64,000 bases of DNA from positions 2,108,001 to 2,172,000 of the forward strand of contig NZ_CP092891.1 in assembly GCF_026559675.1 (NCBI RefSeq), read 5' to 3'. The number at the start of each line of letters is the position of its first letter. The first letter of the stretch is position 1. Both the position numbers and the translations under genes were made by a program. Source of the stretch: Microbacterium oxydans (GTDB lineage Bacteria > Actinomycetota > Actinomycetes > Actinomycetales > Microbacteriaceae). Shown here piece by piece: positions 8,193 through 16,648 of this stretch. The notes beneath the pieces were generated by a model that saw only the letters and a program-made list of their open reading frames with translations, searched no databases and was not told where the DNA came from.

Positions 8193-8812
8193 GCGCGCTC
8201 CCCCACGATCCGATCGCCCTCCGTGCCGGCGGCAGCACCCGACACCGTGAGGTCCCAGCCGCTGTCCGTCCGCCGGTAGACGATCCGCGTGTGGTTCCGG
8301 TCCGCCGATCCCTGCCAGAACTCGACCCGCGTCGGAACGATCCGCCAGAGGACCCACTCCCCCGGGGCGATACCGCGACGAGCGTCTGCGGAGCGCGCGG
8401 CGAGATCTGCGGCGCTCTCCGCCGCGGAGGCCTCCTCGATGATGCCCCGGACGCGGACGGCCCGTCGGAGCGGCTGCCACCAGAGGTTCAGCGCCGCGGC
8501 GGGGCGTGCGGCGATCTGAGCACCCTTGCGGGATGCGCGCCCTCCGGCGAAGGCCCATCCTCGCGCATCGACGTCCTTGAGGATCAGCGTCCTCGCATCC
8601 GGCAGGCCGTCGTCGTCGACGGTCGCCAGGGTCGCCGCGTGCGGCTCGGCCACTCCGCCCTCGGCGGCCTCTTGGAGCCAGTCGATGAAGAGCGGCACCG
8701 GATCGTCGGGAAGCTCTGCGACGTCGAGCGTCGGTGCGACACCGGTGAGGGCAGGCTGCGCACGCAGCCACTCGCTGATCTCGGACGAGGACGCGCGCTG
8801 AGCGATCGGCAT
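8189..8812 (-). CDS. pdxH: Pyridoxamine 5'-phosphate oxidase family protein
   Basis: A 207-aa FMN-binding split-barrel protein that should oxidise pyridoxamine or pyridoxine phosphate to PLP. Seen: RTLILKD (74-80), the WQPLRRAVRVRG segment (112-123), where E. coli PdxH has W-x-x-L-x-RQVRv-G, and the C-terminal WQG-x4-RNHTR (166-176), matching WqG-x-x-x-RLHdR. The usual RPRxSQIGAWAS stretch after the central strand is replaced by a shorter AARSADARRG segment, so substrate preference may differ. Start ATG with CATAGT 7 bases upstream. Confidence 0.75.
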   Translation of the reverse strand: MPIAQRASSSEISEWLRAQPALTGVAPTLDVAELPDDPVPLFIDWLQEAAEGGVAEPHAATLATVDDDGLPDARTLILKDVDARGWAFAGGRASRKGAQIAARPAAALNLWWQPLRRAVRVRGIIEEASAAESAADLAARSADARRGIAPGEWVLWRIVPTRVEFWQGSADRNHTRIVYRRTDSGWDLTVSGAAAGTEGDRIVGERA

Positions 8813-8843
8813 GCTCCCGACTATGCCACGAATCCCCTCCGCC

Positions 8844-9524
8844 TCAGCCTCGCTCCTTCTCGACGGCGCCCTCCGCGTTCCGGGACGCCGGAGGCAGCAG
8901 CAGGTCGACCAGTTCGCCGAGTGCCGCGATCCGGCGCGTCTCGCCGGACCATGCCTGGTGCCCGCCGTCGAAGTGCACGAAGGGCATGGCGAGCTCATGC
9001 GCGATCTCCCGGTCGTGGTTGGTGTCGCCGATCACGAGCACCTCGTCGGCGGCGAGGCCCGAGCCCGACAGCCAGCGCGCGATGACGTCGTGCTTCGACG
9101 CCCGATACGGATCGTCGATGGACAGCACCCGCTCGAACGCCGATTCCAGGTCGTACGGCGCCATCTGTCGCGCGAGGGCGTCGGGAAGGGTCGCGGAGGC
9201 GAGCACCTGGCGCATGCCGTGCGCGCGGAGCACCGCGAGTGTGGTGCGGGCGTCTTCGTGGAGTCGTGCCTCGCCCACCCGCGTCGCGAGCAGTTCGAGG
9301 TACGCGGTGGCGGCCGGCACGAAGCGCTCGTCGCCGATCCCCACCTCCCGGTAGAAGTCGCGGATCGGGAAGCGGAACACCGAACGGTAGGCGGAGGCAT
9401 CGATCAGAGGATCCAGCTCGTGCTCACGGAGCACGGCGTTCATCACCTGGCGACAGATCTCGGCGTCGTCGAGCAGCGTTCCGTTCCAGTCCCAGCACAC
9501 GGCGCGGATGCGGGTGGGATCCAT
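8844..9524 (-). CDS. HAD-family phosphatase (phosphoglycolate-phosphatase-like)
   Basis: A 226-aa HAD hydrolase with nucleophile motif DWNGT (12-16; D12 and N14 replace the usual DxD pair's second Asp), an alpha-helical cap, Thr/Ser motif LASATLP and motif IV GDTNHD (166-171). The second Asp of motif I is Asn, which is unusual and may alter or weaken catalysis. It resembles Gph-like enzymes; the substrate is unknown. TAGCGT lies 6 bases before the ATG (leaderless). Confidence 0.8.
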   Translation of the reverse strand: MDPTRIRAVCWDWNGTLLDDAEICRQVMNAVLREHELDPLIDASAYRSVFRFPIRDFYREVGIGDERFVPAATAYLELLATRVGEARLHEDARTTLAVLRAHGMRQVLASATLPDALARQMAPYDLESAFERVLSIDDPYRASKHDVIARWLSGSGLAADEVLVIGDTNHDREIAHELAMPFVHFDGGHQAWSGETRRIAALGELVDLLLPPASRNAEGAVEKERG

Positions 9525-9570
9525 GTGTCGACGCTACAGCAGGCCGCCGACACGCGGTTCGAGCGGGCTC

Positions 9571-11169
9571 CTAGGCGAGCTCGATGAGGTCCTGGTACTC
9601 CTGGCTCCAGATGTCCTCGACGCCGTCGGGAAGGATGAGCACGCGCTCGGGGTTGAGCGACTGGACGGCGCCCGGGTCGTGGGAGACCAGGACGACCGCA
9701 CCCTCGTAGTGCGCGAGCGCACCGAGGATCTCCTCGCGCGATGCGGGATCGAGGTTGTTCGTGGGCTCATCGAGCAGCAGCAGGTTCGCGGAGGACACCA
9801 CGAGCGTCGCCAGCGAGAGACGCGTCTTCTCCCCACCGGACAGAACCCCGGCGGGCTTGAGGACGTCATCGCCCGTGAACAGGAACGACCCGAGCACCTT
9901 GCGCGCCTCGGTCTCGGTGATGTGCGGTGCCGCCGAGACCATGTTCTCGAGCACCGAACGGTTCACGTCGAGGTTCTCGTGCTCCTGGGCGTAGTAGCCG
10001 ACCTTGAGTCCGTGACCGGGCTCGAGCTGGCCCGTGTCGGGCTGGTCGACACCCGCGAGCATGCGCAGCAGCGTGGTCTTGCCCGCACCGTTCAGACCGA
10101 GCACGACGACCTTGGATCCGCGGTCGATCGCGAGGTCGACGTCGGTGAAGATCTCGAGTGATCCGTACGACTTCGAGAGCCCGGATGCCATCATCGGCGT
10201 CTTTCCGCAGGGCGCCGGCTTCGGGAAGCGCAGCTTCGCGACCCGGTCCTCCTGGCGCACCTCGTCGAGGCCGGCGAGCAGCTTCTCCGCGCGGGCGATC
10301 ATCTGGTGGGCCGCGGCGGCCTTCGACGCCTTCGCACCGAAGCGGGCGGCCTGCAGCTGCAGCGTCGTCGCCTTCTTCTCGGCGTTCGCGCGCTCCTTCT
10401 TGCGACGCTCCTCGTCGGCCACCCGCTGACGCAGGTAGTTCTTCCAGTTCATGTTGTACGTGTCGATGATCTGGCGGTTCGCGTCGAGGTAGAACACGCG
10501 GTTCACCGTCTCGCCGACGAGCTCGACATCGTGGCTGATCACGATCAGCCCGCCCTTGTACCCCTTGAGGAACTCGCGCAGCCACACGACGCTGTCGGCG
10601 TCGAGGTGGTTGGTAGGCTCGTCGAGGATCATCGTCTGCGCGTCGGAGAAGAGGATGCGTGCGAGCTCGATACGACGGCGCTGACCGCCGGACAATGTCG
10701 ACAGCGGCTGGTCGAGGATGCGGTCGGGCAGCGAGAGGTTGTTGGCGATGGATGCCGCCTCCGCCTCTGCCGCATAGCCGCCCTGGGCCTCGAACTGCTC
10801 GGTGAGACGGGCGTACCGCTTCATCGCCTTGTCCGCGACCGCGGGGTCGTCGGAGCCCATCGCGAGCGCCGCCTCGGTCATCCCGAGGTTCAGCTGACCG
10901 AGCCCACGGGCGTCCAGGATGCGCGTGCGCGCGAGGTCCTCCGGGTTGCCGGAGCGGGGGTCCTGCGGCAGATAGCCGAGCTCACCCGAGCGGGTCACCG
11001 AGCCACCGGCGGGCAGGACGTCGCCGGCCAGCACCTTGGTGAGGGTGGTCTTCCCGGCCCCGTTGCGACCGACGAGTCCGATCTTGTCTCCGTCGGCGAC
11101 GCGGAACGAGACGTTCTCCATCAGCAGGCGCGCGCCAACGCGGATCTCGAGGTCGTGCACGGCAAGCAC
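9571..11169 (-). CDS. ABC-F family ATPase
   Basis: A 532-aa protein with two nucleotide-binding domains and no membrane part, expected to work on the ribosome. First domain: GRNGAGKTT (34-42), LSGGQ (159-163), LDEPTNHLD (182-190). A charged, helical P-site interaction-motif linker spans about 240-305 (DEERRKKERANAEKK). Second domain: Walker A GLNGAGKTT (358-366) and LDEPTNNLD further on. The family includes translation factors like EttA and antibiotic-protection proteins; nothing here marks it as a resistance factor. The GTG start fits the homologous N-terminus AVHDLEIRVG. Confidence 0.9.
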   Translation of the reverse strand: MLAVHDLEIRVGARLLMENVSFRVADGDKIGLVGRNGAGKTTLTKVLAGDVLPAGGSVTRSGELGYLPQDPRSGNPEDLARTRILDARGLGQLNLGMTEAALAMGSDDPAVADKAMKRYARLTEQFEAQGGYAAEAEAASIANNLSLPDRILDQPLSTLSGGQRRRIELARILFSDAQTMILDEPTNHLDADSVVWLREFLKGYKGGLIVISHDVELVGETVNRVFYLDANRQIIDTYNMNWKNYLRQRVADEERRKKERANAEKKATTLQLQAARFGAKASKAAAAHQMIARAEKLLAGLDEVRQEDRVAKLRFPKPAPCGKTPMMASGLSKSYGSLEIFTDVDLAIDRGSKVVVLGLNGAGKTTLLRMLAGVDQPDTGQLEPGHGLKVGYYAQEHENLDVNRSVLENMVSAAPHITETEARKVLGSFLFTGDDVLKPAGVLSGGEKTRLSLATLVVSSANLLLLDEPTNNLDPASREEILGALAHYEGAVVLVSHDPGAVQSLNPERVLILPDGVEDIWSQEYQDLIELA

Positions 11170-11189
11170 AGCAGACGTCCGTTCTTCCA

Positions 11190-11227
11190 GGGAGGTGGTT
11201 CGGCCGATCGGCCAGCCTCCCAGTATA
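11190..11227 (-). promoter_or_regulatory. ABC-F promoter with a palindrome at the RNA start
   Basis: TATACT (11227..11222) is a near-perfect -10 on the minus strand; the RNA start would be close to 11215. The exact 12-bp palindrome GGCCGATCGGCC (11202-11213) therefore lies at the very 5' end of the transcript, flanked by GGGAGG (11190-11195) and CCTCCC (11216-11221). It could be an operator or an RNA hairpin. About 45 nt of leader separate it from the GTG. Confidence 0.45.
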
Positions 11228-11332
11228 AGCGGCGCCGCCGGATGCCGCGGTCAGGAACATCACTCCGGAGAGGGATCCGTCCGATACCGCAGAGGGATGC
11301 CGCCGCGGGCACCCCCTGCATAACGTGCTCTG

Positions 11333-11950
11333 GTGGACATCCTCAACGAGCTCATCATGCAGGCCATCGCATCGCCCTGGCTGTACCTCGTGCTGTTCGC
11401 GGTGACGATCATCGACGGCTTCTTCCCGCCGGTCCCCAGCGAGACCGTGCTCGTCGCCGCCGCAGCCGTCACCGCGTCCACCGGCGAGGGGAATCTGCTC
11501 CTGCTCGGTGCGGTGGCCGCGGTCGGCGCCGCGATCGGCGACAACATCGCCTACCTGATCGGCCGAGGGCTCGGCACCACCCGCTTCGCCTGGATGCGGC
11601 GCCCTCGGGTGGCCACGGCGTTCCATCACGCCCAGCGCGCCCTGGACCGGCGCAGCGCGACCCTCATCCTCGGGGCGCGATACATCCCGGTGGGGCGCGT
11701 CGCGGTCAACATGTCGGCCGGCGCTCTCGGCTTCTCGTGGCGACGCTTCCTGCCGCTGAGCCTGATCGCTGGCGTCAGCTGGAGCGTGTTCAGCCTCGCC
11801 GTCGGCCTGCTCGCCGGCGCCTGGATCAAGGATCAGCCGCTGCTCAGCGCCTGTCTCGGCATCGTCATCGCGCTCGTCATCGGCCTCGTGATCGACCGCA
11901 TCGCCGCGGCCCGTCGCCGCCGCGAGCCGGCACCGCAACTGGCAGGATGA
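11333..11950 (+). CDS. DedA/SNARE-associated family membrane protein
   Basis: A 205-aa integral membrane protein of the DedA (VTT domain) family, now linked to flipping of phospholipid carriers and to envelope homeostasis. Seen: FPPVPSETVL (31-40), the re-entrant GDNIAYLIGRGLG segment, and the conserved RYIPVGR followed by VNMSAGALGFSWRRF. The C-terminus is Arg-rich. GTG start with TAACGT exactly 6 bases before it (leaderless). The stop overlaps the histidine-kinase ATG by four bases, so this gene heads an operon with the two-component system. Confidence 0.85.
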   Translation: MDILNELIMQAIASPWLYLVLFAVTIIDGFFPPVPSETVLVAAAAVTASTGEGNLLLLGAVAAVGAAIGDNIAYLIGRGLGTTRFAWMRRPRVATAFHHAQRALDRRSATLILGARYIPVGRVAVNMSAGALGFSWRRFLPLSLIAGVSWSVFSLAVGLLAGAWIKDQPLLSACLGIVIALVIGLVIDRIAAARRRREPAPQLAG

Positions 11951-13218
11951 CAGTCATGGCACGCCGCCGAGAGCGCATCCCGCGCCGCCAACGGATCAGC
12001 CGCCGCACCTTCGCCCTCGCGGCGCTGTGTGCGGCGGCCGTCGCGCTGTACGCCGTGCTCGTGCCGCTGCAGACCGTCCTCTACGGCACACCGCTGCCGT
12101 TGGCATTCCTCCTGGGCGCGGCGCTGTGCGGATCGCCGCTCCTCGCCCTCTCCCACCCGCGCTGGGCGATCGCCGTCCTGACCGGAGCCACGCTGCTCCT
12201 CCCGCTCGCCGTCGTGCCGGAGCTCGCGACGGAGTCGCCGTGGCCGTGGTCGGTCCCCGCGCTCCTCGTCTTCGTGCTGTTCGTCGGCGTCGTCACGTTC
12301 CTCCATGGTGCGCGGCTCGGGGCGTTCGCCCTCATCCTCGGCGTCATCGCGTCGCTGACCTCGCCGCTCCTCCGTCCCGACATGGTCGCGACGCCCGCCA
12401 CGTCCGGCAGCGCCACCGCAGATCTCATCGTGACCGCCGCCGTCGCCGTCACCATGTACCTCATCGCCGCGCTGGTGGCCGGCCGCCTGCGCGTGGCCGA
12501 GGAGCTCACCCGCGAGAAGGAGCACAGTGCGCTCGAGGAGTCCCGACGGGCCCTCGTGGAGGAGCGCACCCGCATCGCCCGGGAGCTGCACGATGTGGTC
12601 GCCCACAGCATGTCCGTGATCCAGGTGCAGGCGTCCACCGCCCGGTACCGCATCCCGGGCCTCAGCGACGCGGCCACCACGGAGTTCGACGACATCGCGG
12701 CGACCGCCCGGAGCTCGCTCACCGAGATGCGACGCATGCTGGGCGTGCTCCGCACGGAGGACCAGACCGCCGAACTCGCCCCGCAGCAGGGCATCGACGA
12801 CATTCCCGCACTGGTGGACAGCATCCGTCGGGCCGGCGTCGAGGTGGGGCTCGCGCTGGAGGGCCAGAAGACCGCTTCCTCCGCGACGCCCGCCGTGCAG
12901 ATCGCCGCCTTCCGCATCGTCCAGGAGGCGCTGAGCAACGCGGTGCGGCATGCCCCGGGGGCGCGCATCGAGGTGCGTGTGCAGGCCGACGCGGGCGCCG
13001 TCCGCATCCGCGTGCAGAACACCGCGCCGGCACGTGCGCCGGAGAACCACAGCACCGGCTACGGACTGCGTGGCATGCGCGAACGGGCCGAGCTCCTCGG
13101 CGGGAGCCTGTCGGCCGGCCCGACCTCCGACGGTGGCTGGGGTGTCGACGCGACGCTCCCGCTGACCGCCGACGCCTCACCCGCAGCCGTCCCTTCCCCC
13201 GACAAGGAGACCCCGTGA
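11947..13218 (+). CDS. Two-component sensor histidine kinase, NarL/DesK type
   Basis: A 423-aa membrane kinase. Five to six hydrophobic helices fill residues 20-180; there is no extracellular sensing domain of any size, so the signal may be in or at the membrane. The HisKA_3 motif [13 protein letters not shown] carries phospho-His H215; the N box holds N331 in [13 protein letters not shown] and the G box is [10 protein letters not shown] (371-380). It overlaps dedA by four bases and the response regulator by four bases, so partner assignment is firm. Confidence 0.9.
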   Translation: MTVMARRRERIPRRQRISRRTFALAALCAAAVALYAVLVPLQTVLYGTPLPLAFLLGAALCGSPLLALSHPRWAIAVLTGATLLLPLAVVPELATESPWPWSVPALLVFVLFVGVVTFLHGARLGAFALILGVIASLTSPLLRPDMVATPATSGSATADLIVTAAVAVTMYLIAALVAGRLRVAEELTREKEHSALEESRRALVEERTRIARELHDVVAHSMSVIQVQASTARYRIPGLSDAATTEFDDIAATARSSLTEMRRMLGVLRTEDQTAELAPQQGIDDIPALVDSIRRAGVEVGLALEGQKTASSATPAVQIAAFRIVQEALSNAVRHAPGARIEVRVQADAGAVRIRVQNTAPARAPENHSTGYGLRGMRERAELLGGSLSAGPTSDGGWGVDATLPLTADASPAAVPSPDKETP

Positions 13219-13886
13219 CGATCAGCGTGCTCATCGCCGACGACCAGGCCATGGTGCGCGCCGGATTCGCCGCACTGCTCGACGCGCACGACGGCATCCG
13301 CGTGGTCGGGCAGGCGGCGACCGGGGTCGAGGCCGTCACGCTGTCCGCGCGCCTGGACCCGGACGTGATCCTGATGGACGTGCGGATGCCGGAGCTCGAC
13401 GGGATCGAGGCCACCCGACGGATCCTCGGCCCGGCGTACCCGGCCGCTCACGTGCCGCGGATCCTCATGCTCACGACCTTCGACATCGACGACTACGTCT
13501 ACGACGCGCTCGAGGCGGGCGCCAGCGGATTCCTGCTCAAGGACGCCCTGCCGGAAGAGCTCGTGCATGCCGTGCGCGTGGTCGCCGGCGGCGATGCCCT
13601 CCTCGCGCCCAGCGTGACCCGACGCATCATCGAGCAGTTCGCCGGTCGTCGTCCGCGAGCTCCGCGCTCGGAGACGGCACTCGCCGACCTGACCGAGCGC
13701 GAGCGCGAGGTCCTCGTGCTGATCGGCAGGGGGCGCTCGAACACCGAGATCGCCGCCGACCTCTTCATCGCCGAGCAGACGGTCAAGACGCACGTCGGCA
13801 AGGTGCTCGCGAAGCTCAACCTCCGCGACCGCGTGCACGCCGTGATCCTCGCCTACGACACCGGACTCGTCGAGCCGGCCTCCTGA
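13215..13886 (+). CDS. LuxR/NarL-family response regulator
   Basis: A 223-aa regulator. The receiver domain has the acidic pair at 9-10, phospho-acceptor D55 in [11 protein letters not shown] and the conserved Lys in GFLLKDA. The C-terminal LuxR-type helix-turn-helix runs from [15 protein letters not shown] to the recognition helix [22 protein letters not shown] start with AAGGAG six bases upstream, inside the end of the kinase gene. The nearest downstream target candidate is the acyltransferase gene, whose promoter region follows directly. Confidence 0.92.
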   Translation: MTISVLIADDQAMVRAGFAALLDAHDGIRVVGQAATGVEAVTLSARLDPDVILMDVRMPELDGIEATRRILGPAYPAAHVPRILMLTTFDIDDYVYDALEAGASGFLLKDALPEELVHAVRVVAGGDALLAPSVTRRIIEQFAGRRPRAPRSETALADLTEREREVLVLIGRGRSNTEIAADLFIAEQTVKTHVGKVLAKLNLRDRVHAVILAYDTGLVEPAS

Positions 13887-13984
13887 CTCACCCCGTCGTA
13901 GGGGGTCGCAACGGCACCCGAGGGTGATGCCCCCGATGCCACCGCGTCCATAGTCTCCTGGGACACCACTCCCGAGGAGGACTC

Positions 13985-15292
13985 ATGGCCATCGTCCAGG
14001 CACCGCGCGCCGTCACCGTCACGGCTCCCCCGCGCGCATCCCGCGACACCGGGATCGACTTCGTCCGGGCGCTGTGCGTGCTCGGCGTCGTGCTCCTGCA
14101 CTCCATCATGGTCGGCGTCACGGTCGACGCGACCGGCCCCGTGTTCGACAACGCCAGCGACGGCACCGGCTGGATCGCCCCGCTCAGCTGGCTCCTCCAG
14201 GTCATGCCGCTGTTCTTCGTCATCGGCGGCTTCTCCGGCCTCCTCGCCTACCGGCGTCTGCGGCAGCGCGGCGGAACGGGCGTGGACTTCGTCGCCGGCC
14301 GACTGCACCGCCTGCTGCGACCCGCGATCTTCACGATCGCGGTCGTCGGCGTCGCGCTCGCCGTGCTCACGGTCTCGGGCGTCCCGGCCGATCTGATCGC
14401 GACGGCGGGCTTCCGCTACGGCCAGCCGCTGTGGTTCCTGGGGGTCTTCCTCCTCTGCCAGGCGCTGCTTCCCCTTCTCGCGGCCGCGCACGAACGCGCG
14501 CCGTACCGGACGATCGGGGCGCTCGCGCTGGCCGCGATCGCGGTCGATGTGCTGCGCGGCGCGACCGGCTTCGAGGGCCTCGGCTTCCTGAACCTCGCAT
14601 TCGTGTGGATGACGCTGCAGCAGCTCGGGTTCTTCCTGGCCGACGGACGCATCGATGCTCTGAGCCGGCGCGTGCGCGCCACCGCCGGCTTCGGAGCTCT
14701 TCTCCTGCTGGCCACGACGTTCCTGACGGGCCTGTACTCCCCCGACCTCATCCACAACATCAACCCTCCGACGGCGGCCCTGCTGCTCGTCGGCATCGTG
14801 CACACGAGTCTGCTCTCGCTGCACCGCGAGCGGCTCGAGCGCTTCAGCCGCCGTCCGCGCGTGGCCGCCTTCACGGCCTTCGTGACCGTGCGCACCATGA
14901 CCATCTACCTCTGGCACATGCCGGTGCTGCTCGTCATGGCCGGCGTCACCGCGGTGTACGCCCTGACCACCGGGGTCGCTCTGCCGGACCTCGACAGTGC
15001 CGGCTGGTGGGCGGGACGTCCGCTCTGGCTCGCGACCGCACTCGCCCTCAGCGCCCTCGTGGCAGTGGCGTTCACCCGATTCGAGTCGCAGCCCGCCCCG
15101 GCGGCGACGGCATCGACGCGCCGGCTCGTCATCGCGGCCCTGAGCGGATTGATCGGCGTCGTGCTGCTGCTCGCACTGGGCACCTCGGTCGCGACGGTCC
15201 TGATCGCCGTCACCCTGATCGCCGTCGCCCTGCGGCTCGCATCACGCGTCGCACCGCCGTCGTCCCCGGCCGGAGTACTCGTACCGGCGTGA
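13985..15292 (+). CDS. Acyltransferase 3 family membrane protein
   Basis: A 435-aa integral membrane protein with about ten hydrophobic segments. RDTGIDFVRALCVLGVVLLHS near residues 21-40 is the typical beginning of AT3 enzymes, with the catalytic-type His39. These proteins move acyl groups across the membrane onto sugars, lipids or cell-wall glycans. There is no SGNH domain. GAGGAGG 5 bases upstream fixes the ATG. TAGTCT (13952-13957) may be its -10. It may answer to the two-component system just upstream. Confidence 0.82.
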   Translation: MAIVQAPRAVTVTAPPRASRDTGIDFVRALCVLGVVLLHSIMVGVTVDATGPVFDNASDGTGWIAPLSWLLQVMPLFFVIGGFSGLLAYRRLRQRGGTGVDFVAGRLHRLLRPAIFTIAVVGVALAVLTVSGVPADLIATAGFRYGQPLWFLGVFLLCQALLPLLAAAHERAPYRTIGALALAAIAVDVLRGATGFEGLGFLNLAFVWMTLQQLGFFLADGRIDALSRRVRATAGFGALLLLATTFLTGLYSPDLIHNINPPTAALLLVGIVHTSLLSLHRERLERFSRRPRVAAFTAFVTVRTMTIYLWHMPVLLVMAGVTAVYALTTGVALPDLDSAGWWAGRPLWLATALALSALVAVAFTRFESQPAPAATASTRRLVIAALSGLIGVVLLLALGTSVATVLIAVTLIAVALRLASRVAPPSSPAGVLVPA

Positions 15293-15294
15293 GG

Positions 15295-15894
15295 TCAGCC
15301 GATGCCCCGTGCGGCCAGGGCATCCCCCACATCATCCGCATGCCGCAGCGACAGCACCAGCAGCGGCACCACGGTGCGCACGCCCAGACGGACGTCGCGG
15401 GCCTGCTCCGCCTCCCGCACCCGCCGGGCGAAACCGGCGATCACCGGGATCGTCGTGAGGGTCAGGGAGACCGTCAGCGCCACGACGTCCGGATCGAGAC
15501 CGAAGCGGCGGAACGGGACCAGCAGCCGGCGCAGCACCGCGAGGAGATCCGACATCCGGGTCGTGAGCGTCAGCAGGCCCGCCAGGAGGAGCACGGCCAC
15601 CACGCGACCCGTGTTCACCCAGGCGGCGACGGGCGAGACGAAGACGGCCAGCGCGGTGGCGAGGACGAGCACGATCCAGCGCAGCCGCCAGATCTCGACG
15701 AAGGGTGTCCGGAACGGCAGTCCACCGACGCCGTACAGCGCCCAGACGACGAGCAGTGCGATCGCGATGCTCAGCGGATCGTGCGGATAGAGCGACAGGA
15801 CGAGCGCTCCGATCGCGAGCACGGCCAGCTTGAGTCCGGCGGGTGCCCGGTGCAGGACTCCCGTGCCCGGATGGTACAGCGCGATCACGCGCAC
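15295..15894 (-). CDS. Energy-coupling factor transporter transmembrane protein EcfT
   Basis: A 199-aa membrane protein with four to five helices. Coupling motifs of EcfT are visible in the C-terminal half: EAEQARDVRLG (an A-R-x variant) and LAARG at the end, which contact the ATPases. It resembles BioN-type T components. Its start overlaps ecfA by 10 bases. No S component (substrate-binding membrane protein) is present in the window, so the vitamin or metal carried cannot be named. Confidence 0.82.
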   Translation of the reverse strand: MRVIALYHPGTGVLHRAPAGLKLAVLAIGALVLSLYPHDPLSIAIALLVVWALYGVGGLPFRTPFVEIWRLRWIVLVLATALAVFVSPVAAWVNTGRVVAVLLLAGLLTLTTRMSDLLAVLRRLLVPFRRFGLDPDVVALTVSLTLTTIPVIAGFARRVREAEQARDVRLGVRTVVPLLVLSLRHADDVGDALAARGIG

Positions 15895-16583
15895 GCCCGA
15901 CGGTAGGCGTCGATCACCGTCGCCGGTTCCCCGGAAGCCGCGATCCGGCCCTCGTCGAACAGCACCGCGGCTCCGCAGCGTCCCGCCAGCTCCAGGTCGT
16001 GCGTCACGATCACCACCTGGGCCGGCTGCGCGAGCAGGAGATCTCCGATGCGGCGGGCGTTGCGCAGGTCGAGGAGCGTCGTCGGCTCGTCCGCCACGAC
16101 CAGCCGCGGCTCGGTGATGAGGACGGAGGCGAGGGCCAGCATCTGCTTCTGCCCGCCGGACAGACTCGAGGCGGGAACGTCGGCGTGCTCCTCCAGCCCG
16201 TGCGCGGCGAGCGTCTCGCGCACGCGCTCGGCTGCTTCGGCCCGCGACCGCCCGCGCAGCGACAGGGCGAGGTCCTCCGCGGGGGTCGGCATGAGGATCT
16301 GCGCATCGGGGTTGGTGAACACGAAACCGACCCGCTTCCGGACCGCCGCCCTGTCTTTCACGGTGTCGAGGCCGTGCACCGACACCGTGCCGACGTCGGG
16401 CGCCACCAGACCGTTCAGCAGCCGCGCGAAGGTCGACTTCCCCGACCCGTTCGCGCCGATCACGGCGATCGTCGGCGCGGTGAGCTCGACGCCCACCCCG
16501 CGCAGCACCGTGCGACCGTCGAAGCGCACCGTGACGCCGTCGAGGGTGATCGGCGCCAGCGCGAGCTCTGTGTGCCCCGTCAT
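15885..16583 (-). CDS. Energy-coupling factor transporter ATPase EcfA
   Basis: A 232-aa ECF-type ATPase. Walker A is GANGSGKST (43-51), the Q loop is NPDAQ (91-95), close to the NPDNQ typical of ECF ATPases, the signature is LSGGQKQ (141-147), and Walker B is VVADEPTT. The ATG at 16583 is preceded by GGGAGG; a longer reading would run into the operator region. It diverges from the tetR gene, with overlapping promoters and two palindromes between. Only one ATPase is present, as in BioM-type systems. Confidence 0.85.
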   Translation of the reverse strand: MTGHTELALAPITLDGVTVRFDGRTVLRGVGVELTAPTIAVIGANGSGKSTFARLLNGLVAPDVGTVSVHGLDTVKDRAAVRKRVGFVFTNPDAQILMPTPAEDLALSLRGRSRAEAAERVRETLAAHGLEEHADVPASSLSGGQKQMLALASVLITEPRLVVADEPTTLLDLRNARRIGDLLLAQPAQVVIVTHDLELAGRCGAAVLFDEGRIAASGEPATVIDAYRRACA

Positions 16584-16607
16584 CGCGCCCTCCCGGATCC
16601 GTGCTCC

Positions 16608-16642
16608 TGAACAGTGTTCACCTGAACGTCGTTCACTATAAT
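16608..16642. promoter_or_regulatory. Tandem TetR-type operators over divergent tetR/ecfA promoters
   Basis: Two 13-bp inverted repeats sit two bases apart: TGAACAGTGTTCA (16608-16620) and TGAACGTCGTTCA (16623-16635), sharing TGAAC-n3-GTTCA. They abut TATAAT (16637-16642, plus), whose predicted start is exactly the A of the tetR ATG (16649). On the other strand TATAGT (16640..16635) can serve ecfA. A dimeric TetR protein bound here would cover both promoters. Repeats and boxes are seen; binding is inferred. Confidence 0.7.
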
Positions 16643-16648
16643 GGGAGG

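Noticed and set aside
15295..16583. Calling the ECF pair a biotin transporter (bioMN)
   Set aside because: No bioY or biotin gene is nearby and the control elements are TetR-like; substrate left open.
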